A DNA stretch of 28,965 nucleotides, taken from IMG/VR virus record IMGVR_UViG_3300031758_000424, positions 1 through 28,965 of that record; one strand, written 5' to 3'. A program made the position numbers and the translations under genes. The notes under the pieces were generated by a model that had not been told where the DNA came from, searched no databases, and saw nothing but the letters and a program-made list of their open reading frames with translations. This stretch comes from a virus. Numbering within the stretch: the first letter of the stretch is position 1; each line of letters opens with the position of its first letter. Below are positions 13,465 to 20,862 of the stretch, one piece after another.

Positions 13465-15000
13465 ATGAATTTATTAAAATATAGTCAAATATTTGAAGCT
13501 GGTACACAAAGTGTAGTTGACCAGGCTAAAGATTACAAACCAAGTGGTGGTTACAAAAGCAAAGAAGATGTCTTTGATGAATCAAAAAATGTTGATAGAT
13601 CTGCTAGAATAAAAATATCTTCTGAATTAGAGAAAGTTCTTAAAAAAATGGAAGACAATGATAGTTATCTTGCTTTTGAGATGCTTTGGTTAGGTGAGTC
13701 TGATTCTAAGTACCAGAATGGTTTAGGTATAACTGATGTGACTATTTCTAATAAACCTTATTGTTTTGAAGTAACTATTGGTGGTAAAAAATTTGATATG
13801 AAGATTGGTAAATTTTTCAGATATTATTGGCCAGGATTATTAACAGAAGATGAAATTAAGTCATTCATATATCAATATAATGATATGACATCTGATAATA
13901 TTGGCGATGAATCAATTACCTCAGCTCAAAGAATAAAGGTTCCTGAGTTTTCGTATAATCCTAAAGATGTTAAAGCAACTTTTCTTTCATTAACTACAAA
14001 AACATATCCACATTTTGATGATTGTAGACATGAAAAGGAAGTTTTAAAATTTTTACCATCTCTTGAGAGAGACCAAGTTGGAAATTATTATAAAATAATT
14101 GGTTCTGAAAAACCAACAATAATGTTTACTTGTCATTTAGATACGGCTGATAGAGAACAAAAAACGACAAAATTATTTCAAGTCAATGGTCGAGTAGTTG
14201 AAGAAGGTTATTCATTTAGATTGATAAAAAGTGGAACTGGTGATGAACATATCTATACCGACGGCTCTTCAATATTAGGCGCTGATGATAAAGCTGGTAC
14301 TGCTGTTATGTTATATATGATGGCTAATAATGTTCCAGGTATTTATTACTTCTTTATTGGTGAAGAGAGAGGTGGTATTGGTTCTAATGCTCTTTCATCT
14401 ATTTATGATAGATGTGATTATCTAACTGATGTAAAAGCTTGTGTTTCTTTTGATAGAAGAAGGACAACATCTGTTATAACACATCAATTAGGTAGACAAT
14501 GTTGTTCTAACGAATTTGGTCAGGCTTTGTGTGATGAATATAATAAAAATGGATTAAATTTATCATTAGATCCAACTGGTGTTTATACAGATTCCGCGTC
14601 ATTAATGGAGGACATACCAGAATGTACAAATATATCAGTTGGTTATTATAATGAACATAGAGGAACAGAAATGCAAAATATTTCTTACCTTAAAAGATTA
14701 GCTGAAGCTTCGGTAAAAGTTGATTGGAATAAACTTCCAATTAAAAGAAAAGTTGGTTATAATGAAGAGTTATTTGCTAAGCATAAAAGCATGATTAATG
14801 AGATAAAAAAGAATGTCTTTGGAATTGATGTTAAAGTTGTTGGTAAAGATGATAGAATCTTTGTTAGTTTAGACTTAGAAGAAACCGATATGGGTGAAAT
14901 TTATGATGCTCTAATTAGAGTACAAACAATATTAAACAAATATAAAATAGAGGATTTAGGATTCTTTGATGAGACATATTTTAAAATAGAATTGAAATAA
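13465..15000 (+). CDS. M20/M28/M42-type metallopeptidase with packaging-like N-terminus
   Basis: 511 residues. The C-terminal two thirds is a di-zinc aminopeptidase/deacylase domain. HLDTAD (H224, D226) gives the first metal ligand, LGADDKAG (271-278) the bridging Asp, IGEERGGIGS (298-307) the catalytic and metal Glu pair, TGVYTDSASL (371-380) a metal Asp, and GYYNEHRGTE (393-402) the last metal His. All key residues are present. The ~170-residue N-terminal region is not part of the peptidase, is not recognised, and starts MNLLKYSQIFE|AG, which fits a capsid-targeting peptide with an I-x-E cut. The substrate is unknown. If packaged, the enzyme would act in the host cell just after DNA entry, or on scaffold-derived peptides in the head. 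The next gene starts 1 base after its stop. Confidence 0.85.
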   Translation: MNLLKYSQIFEAGTQSVVDQAKDYKPSGGYKSKEDVFDESKNVDRSARIKISSELEKVLKKMEDNDSYLAFEMLWLGESDSKYQNGLGITDVTISNKPYCFEVTIGGKKFDMKIGKFFRYYWPGLLTEDEIKSFIYQYNDMTSDNIGDESITSAQRIKVPEFSYNPKDVKATFLSLTTKTYPHFDDCRHEKEVLKFLPSLERDQVGNYYKIIGSEKPTIMFTCHLDTADREQKTTKLFQVNGRVVEEGYSFRLIKSGTGDEHIYTDGSSILGADDKAGTAVMLYMMANNVPGIYYFFIGEERGGIGSNALSSIYDRCDYLTDVKACVSFDRRRTTSVITHQLGRQCCSNEFGQALCDEYNKNGLNLSLDPTGVYTDSASLMEDIPECTNISVGYYNEHRGTEMQNISYLKRLAEASVKVDWNKLPIKRKVGYNEELFAKHKSMINEIKKNVFGIDVKVVGKDDRIFVSLDLEETDMGEIYDALIRVQTILNKYKIEDLGFFDETYFKIELK

Positions 15001-15001
15001 T

Positions 15002-15571
15002 ATGAAAATAAAAACATTTATAAAATATTTAGAAAATATCAGAGAAGATGAATTTAGTCATCTAAACAATGGTCTTTCTGCTAATAAAAAAAATGAAGCA
15101 CGTTGGCCAGAAGATGATTATGAGTATGATGATGATTCTACTAAAGATTATGGTGAGTATGATGATTGGTATGATGATGAAGACGATAAATACTATTCTG
15201 GAAAAAAATCATCAAATCCGAAGTTTGATGATGATGATGATGATGATTATGGATATGATGAAGATGATGAAGATGATGATGTTCAGCATTTAACTTATTT
15301 ACTTCGTCAAATGTTTAGAAATTCAGGAGTTGATAATGTGCAAATTACCGCTAAAAGAAATGAAGACATTGTAATAGAGGTTCATATGGCTAAAAAGGAA
15401 ACATTAAGAAATGTTATCAAAGTTTTCGAAGTCGCTAACAAACTTAAAAGAGATATTTTAGCTCAATATGATGCTGAATTTGACATTTGGCAATCAAAAT
15501 CTGGTGGTGGGATACTTTCATTTGGTTTTACTTTAGATGAAGGCTTAGATGATGATACAATGCCTTTCTAA
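15002..15571 (+). CDS. Highly acidic protein with packaging-like N-terminus
   Basis: 189 residues. It begins MKIKTFIKYLE|NIRED, similar to the other packaging-type N-termini. Residues ~36-95 are dominated by Asp/Glu/Tyr, including runs of seven Asp, and are followed by a compact basic-acidic domain (about 96-180) with HLTYLLRQMFRNSGVDNVQITAK and GGGILSFGFTLDEG. No family recognised. Strong negative charge is a hallmark of DNA-mimic inhibitors of nucleases and DNA-binding proteins, and of scaffold proteins. Either is possible. It is co-transcribed with the peptidase, and a further small gene follows after 12 bases. The Asp-rich stretch is coded by repeated GAT, making an unusual low-complexity DNA tract. 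Confidence 0.75.
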   Translation: MKIKTFIKYLENIREDEFSHLNNGLSANKKNEARWPEDDYEYDDDSTKDYGEYDDWYDDEDDKYYSGKKSSNPKFDDDDDDDYGYDEDDEDDDVQHLTYLLRQMFRNSGVDNVQITAKRNEDIVIEVHMAKKETLRNVIKVFEVANKLKRDILAQYDAEFDIWQSKSGGGILSFGFTLDEGLDDDTMPF

Positions 15572-15583
15572 AAAATAAATAAT

Positions 15584-15859
15584 ATGAAATACATTAAATT
15601 ATTTGAAAGTTTTAACAACGATAAAGTTAAATATTTTGTAAATAGAGTTGGTAGCCACTTTAGAATATTCGCACTCACTCCAAAAATGATGGCTGATGGT
15701 CTAACTTATAAAGATGCTGAAGACGCTGAAGAATTGTTTGGCAAAGGTTCTCTTTGGACAAATTATGACTCTTATGAAGAAGTTGAAAACATTATAAAGA
15801 GTTTAGACTCTGATGAATATGAACCTGAAGAAGGTGATTCTCCTGATGTATTTAATTAA
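15584..15859 (+). CDS. Small protein with packaging-like N-terminus
   Basis: 91 residues beginning MKYIKLFE|SFNND; L-F-E|S fits the (L/I)-x-E rule. The rest is acidic, with YFVNRVGSHFRIFALTPKMMADG and a C-terminal tail EYEPEEGDSPDVFN. No family recognised. The operon position, 12 bases after the acidic protein and 3 bases before the next gene, suggests joint expression with the other tagged proteins. Confidence 0.7.
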   Translation: MKYIKLFESFNNDKVKYFVNRVGSHFRIFALTPKMMADGLTYKDAEDAEELFGKGSLWTNYDSYEEVENIIKSLDSDEYEPEEGDSPDVFN

Positions 15860-15862
15860 ATA

Positions 15863-16261
15863 ATGAGATATTTAACAGATTTTAAATTTTTTGAATCAAT
15901 AGATTCTGATGTTAGTGAGATTATTAATGATATTACTCCTATTGTTAATGATATTTTATTAGAATTGAATTTTAAAAATATTGAAGGTGAGTCTCGATTT
16001 GTAAAAGTTGGTAATAGAAAAGGTCCTAATGGTTATTATATAATAATTAAACTTAAAAAAGAATCTCGTGAATTAACTTGGAATGAAGTTAGTGATGTTA
16101 TAGGTGTCGTTTCTGATTATTTAAAAGATAATAAGTTTCTATATAGTTCAGAGAAGACGAAGTATTGGGGAACTGGTGTTGCCTTTGATAAGCCAAACTC
16201 TCAATATAATGCTGGTGAGTGTAGAATGGACATATATTTTAAATATGAAGATAATATCTAA
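15863..16261 (+). CDS. Small protein with packaging-like N-terminus
   Basis: 132 residues beginning MRYLTDFKFFE|SID. The body alternates helices and strands (IVNDILLELNFKN, YYIIIKLKKESRELTWNEV, CRMDIYFKYE). No family recognised. Last protein gene of the 13465-16261 unit, just before the tmRNA. Confidence 0.7.
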   Translation: MRYLTDFKFFESIDSDVSEIINDITPIVNDILLELNFKNIEGESRFVKVGNRKGPNGYYIIIKLKKESRELTWNEVSDVIGVVSDYLKDNKFLYSSEKTKYWGTGVAFDKPNSQYNAGECRMDIYFKYEDNI

Positions 16262-16280
16262 ACTTTTTTGTATTTTATAA

Positions 16281-16291
16281 TATTATATATA
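16281..16291 (+). promoter_or_regulatory. Putative promoter of the tmRNA gene (TATTATATATA)
   Basis: TATTATATATA followed by CATTTG, 31 bases before the mature tmRNA 5' end. It resembles the recurrent promoter motif. The bases between would be a leader trimmed by RNase P. Confidence 0.45.
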
Positions 16292-16322
16292 CATTTGTAG
16301 AAATAATTACAATATAAACTAT

Positions 16323-16697
16323 GGGGATGTTTTTTAGTATAGATTCATAGAGTAGTGGTGATTATGCAGGTGTCGGATGGTCAAGTAACCGACTAATAAA
16401 TTTGGTGGCAAAAAGTCGTAAATGGCAAAACAAATGAAGTAGCATCCCGTGAAGATTTAGTAGCGGCGTTACAAAACAACATGCTTAAGGCAGAAGAGCT
16501 ATCTTTAGTTTAATCTTTTAAGCTTTCGAAAAAATTCTCCAGCTGAATCACACAGTTAAAAATGTGAAACCAGAATTGTTAGAGTGATGGGTTGTTCAAC
16601 TAACTATTTTGTAAGTTTCGAAAAACTTTCTAAGCCTGTGAATGAATAATTATTGTTAACTAGGGAAGACACGATGGGCAGTACATCGTCATCTCCA
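16323..16697 (+). ncRNA. ssrA: tmRNA (transfer-messenger RNA), phage-encoded
   Basis: The ends form the tRNA-like acceptor stem: GGGGATG (16323-16329) pairs with CATCTCC (16690-16696) over 7 bp. The third pair is G-U, the alanine identity mark found in all alanyl tmRNAs, and A16697 is the discriminator. GATTCATAG follows the 5' stem where E. coli has GATTCGACG. TGCAGG (16364-16369) can pair with CCTGTG (16635-16640), matching the E. coli P2 helix in position. GTCGG/CCGAC (16372-16376/16389-16393) forms the first stem of a pseudoknot before the reading frame. AAAAGTC then GTA gives the resume codon, as UAGUC-GCA does in E. coli. Oddities: the 3' end reads ACTA rather than ACCA, and the T-arm has a 6-bp stem with loop GGCAGTA instead of TTCRANY. 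A terminator follows directly. Confidence 0.85.
16418..16513 (+). other. tmRNA tag reading frame (31 codons)
   Basis: From the resume codon GTA to TAA at 16511-16513 the frame encodes a peptide starting VNGKTNEVASRED and ending LKAEELSLV. The start resembles the bacterial tag style (AND-ENYA or G-K/E-TN). The C-terminus is Leu-Ser-Leu-Val instead of the ALAA-type end read by ClpXP, and the tag is about three times longer than usual. The resume codon is assigned by analogy with E. coli. Entry at GGC, two codons later, would not change the C-terminus. Confidence 0.75.
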
Positions 16698-16705
16698 CTA
16701 AAATT

Positions 16706-16729
16706 AAGTCCACAAAAGTGGACTTTTTT
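16706..16729 (+). terminator. Terminator of tmRNA gene
   Basis: AAGTCCAC and GTGGACTT form a perfect 8-bp stem around AAAA, with a run of T after it. It begins 9 bases after the tmRNA discriminator base. Confidence 0.88.
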
Positions 16730-16750
16730 GTTTTATATAGTATAATAAAT

Positions 16751-17236
16751 ATGACTATTGAGCAATTTAGAGGTAAATATTATTTTTTATCAAATTTTTA
16801 TGAATCAAAAATTGAATTTCAGGGAATTACCTATCCTACAGTTGAGCATTTTTATGTTGCTATGAAATCTAATTCGGATCAAATGTTAAATGGAAAATAT
16901 TATACATCGGCTGACTTTAGAGAAATGATTTCTAAAATAAAAGAACCAGGTGTGGTAAAAAAAATAGGTCAAAAAATAAAAGTTCGCAAAGATTGGTCTG
17001 AAAAAAAAATTGAAATTATGAATTTTGCAATCAGAGAAAAATTCAAAGACGAAAATCTCGCAGAACTACTAAAGTTGACGGGTGATGCTAAAATTGTCGA
17101 GGTCAATTTATGGAAAGATACTTTTTGGGGCGTCTTCAATGGTAAAGGCGAAAATCATTTAGGTAAAATATTAATGAAAGTAAGAGATGAAATCAACGGC
17201 ATACAAAAAACCGGATTAGAACAAATATTAAAATAA
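16751..17236 (+). CDS. NADAR (YbiA-like) N-glycosidase family protein
   Basis: 161 residues from the ATG at 16751. An upstream TTG would place the start inside the terminator. Family marks: FRGKYYFLSNFY (6-17), YPTVEHFYVAMKS (28-40), and the C-terminal WKDTFWGVFNGKGENHLGKILMKVRDEI. NADAR proteins cleave N-glycosidic bonds. Members have been shown to remove ADP-ribose from guanine in DNA, reversing DarT-type toxins, and others act on riboflavin intermediates. In a phage, counter-defence against DNA ADP-ribosylation is the most attractive role, but this is inferred. It has no packaging-like N-terminus, so it is probably made after infection. It is 9 bases from the methyltransferase gene and likely co-transcribed. 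Confidence 0.85.
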   Translation: MTIEQFRGKYYFLSNFYESKIEFQGITYPTVEHFYVAMKSNSDQMLNGKYYTSADFREMISKIKEPGVVKKIGQKIKVRKDWSEKKIEIMNFAIREKFKDENLAELLKLTGDAKIVEVNLWKDTFWGVFNGKGENHLGKILMKVRDEINGIQKTGLEQILK

Positions 17237-17245
17237 AAATAAAAC

Positions 17246-18187
17246 ATGGCAGTAATAAGTTATTTTGGAGGTAAAAGTTCCTCTGCATTTCAGGAGTTAA
17301 TCAATACAAAAATTCCAAAAACTGGAATAAAAACATATTTAGAGCCTTTTTCTGGTTCAATGGGAACGTATATGGACGACGATCAACTTAAATTTGATGT
17401 AGTTATCTATAATGATAAAAATCGACACCAGGTGAACTTATATAAGTGTTCATCACAACCTGAAGAGTTTTTACCTTATTTGGAAAATTTAAAAAATACT
17501 TTATTACACACAACTGAAACAGAACCATTAAAAAAATGGGACTTTTATAAAAAGATTTATAAGGACTACCAAAAGAATGATTTCTTGGATGATATGAACT
17601 TTGAAATTGGAGATTTTGAAAAGGCGGCTATTTATGCTTTTCTTATTACATCTGCTCATAATTCGGTTTATCCACGAGGTGCTGGTTTCAATGGTTATAA
17701 AAAAGATAAAGACCGTCTTAAATTAGAAGTTCTCATTGATAAATTGAAGAAAAATAAATATACTCATAAATTACAATCAATTACTGAATTTTTAAATATT
17801 GACTTTGAAGAGTTGATTACTAAATATGATGCGGAAGATACTTATCTTTATTTAGATCCTCCTTATTTTAGACCAGATGAGAACGGAGAGGACGATGCTA
17901 AAAGACTTTTTTGGTATGGAGCTGACAAAGAAGGTGTATTTGGTCCAGCTTCTCATAGAAGGTTATTAGAATTACTTAAAAAAACAAAGTGTCGTTGGTC
18001 TCTTTCTTATTATTATTTTCCACTTTTAGAAGAGTTATTACCTAAAGATAAATACGTTTGGACTGAGAAAGAGGTTTTCAGAAGCTCTGCTCATGGTGGA
18101 AATAATTCCGAACTTAAAACTGAACAAGCTAAAGGTGTTGAGTTGTTGATTATGAATTATGATCCTAAAACTGGTATTAAACTATAA
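17246..18187 (+). CDS. DNA N6-adenine methyltransferase (Dam-like, D12 class)
   Basis: 313 residues. It transfers a methyl group from S-adenosylmethionine to adenine N6. Motifs: YFGGKSS (6-12) and EPFSGSMG (33-40) for the cofactor, catalytic DPPY (204-207, in YLYLDPPYF), and SAHGGNNSE near the C-terminus. The order FGGK - EPFSGSG - DPPY is that of the Dam/T4 Dam group. The target sequence cannot be told from the protein alone. It probably protects phage DNA from host restriction. The next gene's ATG shares the A of its TAA stop, so the two are tightly coupled. Confidence 0.9.
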   Translation: MAVISYFGGKSSSAFQELINTKIPKTGIKTYLEPFSGSMGTYMDDDQLKFDVVIYNDKNRHQVNLYKCSSQPEEFLPYLENLKNTLLHTTETEPLKKWDFYKKIYKDYQKNDFLDDMNFEIGDFEKAAIYAFLITSAHNSVYPRGAGFNGYKKDKDRLKLEVLIDKLKKNKYTHKLQSITEFLNIDFEELITKYDAEDTYLYLDPPYFRPDENGEDDAKRLFWYGADKEGVFGPASHRRLLELLKKTKCRWSLSYYYFPLLEELLPKDKYVWTEKEVFRSSAHGGNNSELKTEQAKGVELLIMNYDPKTGIKL

Positions 18188-18417
18188 TGGCTGTTAAACT
18201 TCAACCTAATGTATTTAATGTGAATAGTTCATCTGGTGATTCTGTTCTTAGAATAGAGCCAGATGGATATTGTGTCATAACTAAATTAGCGCTCTTAGAT
18301 GATGTAACCGGTAATAAATGGGAAATAAAAATATCAAATGGTGAATTAATAGTTGAGCCGATTGAATTAGAAGATAAAAGAGAATATAAACTTAATAAAG
18401 TACTTAAAAATGATTGA
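18187..18417 (+). CDS. Small hypothetical beta-rich protein
   Basis: 76 residues. The middle (NVFNVNSSSGDSVLRIEPDGYCVITK) alternates short strands and turns, resembling the shaft-start segments seen at the N-termini of some phage fibre proteins, but it is too short to assign. It shares 1 base with the methyltransferase stop and 8 bases with the next gene, and sits in the 16751-18742 operon. Confidence 0.65.
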   Translation: MAVKLQPNVFNVNSSSGDSVLRIEPDGYCVITKLALLDDVTGNKWEIKISNGELIVEPIELEDKREYKLNKVLKND

Positions 18418-18742
18418 ACATTTAGATAGAATTGAAAAGTTAGGTTTTACAATAAATTTAAATTGGAATAAATCAATTGATATTATTTATGACACTGAAC
18501 GACCATTGGATTTTAGAATTCTATTTTGTGGATATGATTCGTTTTTAGAACCATCATTTGAAGATATAGTTGAGACTACCTGTGATTTCTTTTATATGTG
18601 GTATAATAAAAATTTAGAAACTCTAAAAGACTACGAATTTGATACAACAGACTCAAATTTTGATAAATTGATTGATACTGGTTTAGGTGATATTACTAAA
18701 CAAGTCTACAGAGATTTTAATTTAGATAATTTATTAGACTAA
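18410..18742 (+). CDS. Hypothetical protein
   Basis: 110 residues, acidic (many Asp), soluble, with no recognised motif. Its start overlaps the preceding stop, and its end overlaps the end of the converging nucleotidyltransferase gene by 4 bases. No terminator separates the two converging units. Confidence 0.65.
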   Translation: MIEHLDRIEKLGFTINLNWNKSIDIIYDTERPLDFRILFCGYDSFLEPSFEDIVETTCDFFYMWYNKNLETLKDYEFDTTDSNFDKLIDTGLGDITKQVYRDFNLDNLLD

Positions 18743-19797
18743 GAATTGACTTTATTGTAAAGTTCTAAATATATTTCTTTACAATTTTGTTGAGTTAATT
18801 TTCTTAGCATACTCTCTGACTCTTCGCTTGACAACCATCTTTTGTATTTAGAAGTGTCTGTTCCTTCAAGTTTAGCATTTTGTTGAAGATAATATTTTAA
18901 AGTTTCGTATAAACTATATCTCAGATTTTGTCTATATATTGAGTCTAATCTTAAGCCAAATTTATTTTTCAATTGTTCAAAAGAGGTAGTAGGGTTATTC
19001 ATTACTTGGTCAATTTCATGTCTGCTAATTTTGAATACTGAATACATTGGCATTTGAACTCGTTGAATTTTTAAAAATTTATTAGTTTGTAGTTTTATAG
19101 GTGTTGAAGTTCCTATAACAATTCCTTCAATTGGTGATACTTTATCAACTACAGACACAATTACTTCATCTAGTAAATCACCTATCATATCTTTTAGTTT
19201 ACCTACTTTATAATCGTCTTTAAAAGTCATTGATATGAATTCATTTCTTAAACCACCTTCCCAAACTTTTTTGAAATCTTCAAAGGCTTGATTTTTATTG
19301 ATATTAATTTTGATATCTTTTTTTGTCAATAGTTTTATTCCTGTATTTAATTTTTTTCTTATTTCTTCTGCCAGCTCCTCAGATAGATTACCAGTGTATT
19401 CAATGTATATTTTATCTACATTTTTATATTGTATGTAATCGTGATTAGAACGAGGATTTAGTATCTCAAATCCCCAAGTTTGATCTGGTAACTTTTGGTT
19501 GGCAATTATGTCTATGAGTGGTCTAGTGATGTCTGATCCCCATCTTGAGTGTGATGCATTTCTTCCAGATTGCCCTGATAAAATTTGGTCTTTTGTATTT
19601 ACCATGACAAAATTATCTTTAATTGTTACGGTAAGATGTTGTCCAGCTATTTTTTCGGTTATATCTATATTTTTAGAATTGTATAAAAATTGGTCTACAA
19701 AATCAACTATATCACCTACACTCGCGTTTCTAAATCTAGTAGGACTTACTGTATTCTCTAATATTAATTTGAATTCTGAAAATTTCTTTATAATCAT
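18739..19797 (-). CDS. Ligase-like covalent nucleotidyltransferase with packaging-like N-terminus
   Basis: 352 residues. The motif order fits the DNA/RNA ligase and capping-enzyme superfamily: motif I EKIAGQHLTV (48-57, K49 the likely AMP-accepting lysine), SGRNASHSRWG (77-87, motif Ia-like), WGFEIL (108-113, motif III), IEGIVIG (223-229, motif IV) and FLKIQR (241-246, motif V). Motif I reads K-x-A-G, not K-x-D-G, which is unusual. The C-terminal ~100 residues are helical and would bind nucleic acid. Whether it seals DNA or RNA cannot be told. The N-terminus MIIKKFSEFKLILE|N matches the packaging-type peptide. A ligase delivered at infection could repair host-inflicted nucleic-acid cuts. That is inferred. 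Its ATG lies 4 bases from a TTTAATATATA motif. Confidence 0.7.
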   Translation of the reverse strand: MIIKKFSEFKLILENTVSPTRFRNASVGDIVDFVDQFLYNSKNIDITEKIAGQHLTVTIKDNFVMVNTKDQILSGQSGRNASHSRWGSDITRPLIDIIANQKLPDQTWGFEILNPRSNHDYIQYKNVDKIYIEYTGNLSEELAEEIRKKLNTGIKLLTKKDIKININKNQAFEDFKKVWEGGLRNEFISMTFKDDYKVGKLKDMIGDLLDEVIVSVVDKVSPIEGIVIGTSTPIKLQTNKFLKIQRVQMPMYSVFKISRHEIDQVMNNPTTSFEQLKNKFGLRLDSIYRQNLRYSLYETLKYYLQQNAKLEGTDTSKYKRWLSSEESESMLRKLTQQNCKEIYLELYNKVNS

Positions 19798-19801
19798 ATT
19801 A

Positions 19802-19812
19802 TATATATTAAA
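19802..19812 (-). promoter_or_regulatory. Putative late promoter (TTTAATATATA), 4 bases from ATG
   Basis: On the minus strand: TTTAATATATA, then TAAT, then the ATG at 19797. It lies in the 37-base divergent gap shared with the Nudix gene at 19835. Confidence 0.55.
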
Positions 19813-19834
19813 TATTTTTTTGTATATTTGAATT

Positions 19835-20404
19835 ATGAATACTAAATTCTCAGGTGGTGGTATATTACCAATTGTTAAGATAAATGACGACTTATACTTT
19901 TTAACATTTGGTTCAAAAAGAGGAGTTTTATCAGATGCTGGTGGAAAATGTGACTTTGGGGAAAGTATTGAAAAAACTTGTGTCAGAGAGTTTTATGAAG
20001 AAAGTTGTAAGTTATTTGACATAAGTGTATCTGATATATCCAATCATAAATTTATTAATATTAATGCTGGTCGGACTTTCTATAGAAGTTATTTGCCTTT
20101 TTTCAAGTTCGATATATCTCAAAATTTATTTTCTAAAAATAGAAATATTTTAAAATCAAATAAGTGTTCTTATCAATTTTTAGAAAAAAGTGAAATGATA
20201 TTAGTTCCTGTAAATTCCAAATTTGAGAGGCTGAATTCAAATTCAACTAAAATCTATACTACACAAGATATATCTGGTCAATTGCGATTAGTAAATAGAA
20301 GGCTTTATAAATTAATTAGAGATTTCCAAAAATCAAATATAAATACTGAAGAAATAATTTTAGAGAAAAAAAAATTAGGTGGATTAGTAACTTACTCAAA
20401 ATAA
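19835..20404 (+). CDS. Nudix hydrolase
   Basis: 189 residues. The Nudix box begins at G37: G-x5-E43-x7-R51-E52-x2-E55-E56, read in GKCDFGESIEKTCVREFYEE. The last box glycine is replaced by Cys. The fold cleaves nucleoside diphosphates linked to another group. The substrate (ADP-ribose, NAD, dNTP, capped RNA or others) cannot be told. There is no packaging-like N-terminus, unlike the second Nudix protein at 23376. Monocistronic, ending at a bidirectional terminator. The 37-base spacer upstream also carries TGTATATTTG, which may be its promoter. Confidence 0.82.
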   Translation: MNTKFSGGGILPIVKINDDLYFLTFGSKRGVLSDAGGKCDFGESIEKTCVREFYEESCKLFDISVSDISNHKFININAGRTFYRSYLPFFKFDISQNLFSKNRNILKSNKCSYQFLEKSEMILVPVNSKFERLNSNSTKIYTTQDISGQLRLVNRRLYKLIRDFQKSNINTEEIILEKKKLGGLVTYSK

Positions 20405-20436
20405 AAAACCTTTGAATTGAATCAAAGGTTTTTTTA
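20403..20436. terminator. Bidirectional terminator
   Basis: AAAAAACCTTTGA pairs with TCAAAGGTTTTTT around a 6-base loop, with T-rich sequence after it. It lies between the converging Nudix gene and the minus-strand gene ending at 20438. Confidence 0.88.
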
Positions 20437-20437
20437 T

Positions 20438-20839
20438 TTATTTTTTCCAACTTGGAACAAACTTATCAGAGTATTTTCGAGTGTATGCGATATTTGGTCT
20501 TTGGTGTTTACGCGATGGATAGTTAGGACTTCCTATAGCTCTTCTAATAAGTGGTCTCATAGAGTCATGTATATGCATACTTAAGTCATCCCAAACCTCA
20601 TCTTGATTTCGGTCACCTTCTGGTACATATCCGAATTGTTGCATAAATTCTTCGATATGGTCTATTGTATAAAAAAGATCATGTAGAGCTGTATCAGATC
20701 CGGAATCTGCAATTCTATCAATTTCTGCAAACATTTTATCAGCCGATTCTCTGTTACTCTCAGTTCCTTTACCAAATCCTGGTGAGTAGAAGTGTTTGGT
20801 TGTATCTTCACTTTCATTAAATCTTTTTAAATGTTTCAT
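20438..20839 (-). CDS. Protein with packaging-like N-terminus
   Basis: 133 residues beginning MKHLKRFNE|SED. The centre is helical and acidic (ADKMFAEIDRIADSGSDTALHDLFYTIDHIEEF), and the C-terminus is basic (PSRKHQRPNIAYTRKYSDKF). No family recognised. A single gene between a bidirectional terminator and a promoter motif 23 bases upstream of its ATG. Confidence 0.7.
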   Translation of the reverse strand: MKHLKRFNESEDTTKHFYSPGFGKGTESNRESADKMFAEIDRIADSGSDTALHDLFYTIDHIEEFMQQFGYVPEGDRNQDEVWDDLSMHIHDSMRPLIRRAIGSPNYPSRKHQRPNIAYTRKYSDKFVPSWKK

Positions 20840-20862
20840 AGTTTCATTTTTTTTTTATAAAG

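Noticed and set aside
15069-15293. Met-rich open frame overlapping the acidic protein
   Set aside because: It is the +1 shadow of GAT repeats (reading ATG ATG). The Asp-rich frame has the leader and operon spacing of a real gene.
16718-16750. Longer TTG start for the NADAR gene
   Set aside because: It would begin inside the tmRNA terminator hairpin. The ATG at 16751 gives the normal family N-terminus MTIEQFRGKYYFLSNF.
16262-16750. Protein-coding gene in the ~490-base gap
   Set aside because: The only sizeable frame is the 31-codon tag. The ends, G-U acceptor pair and terminator show an RNA gene.
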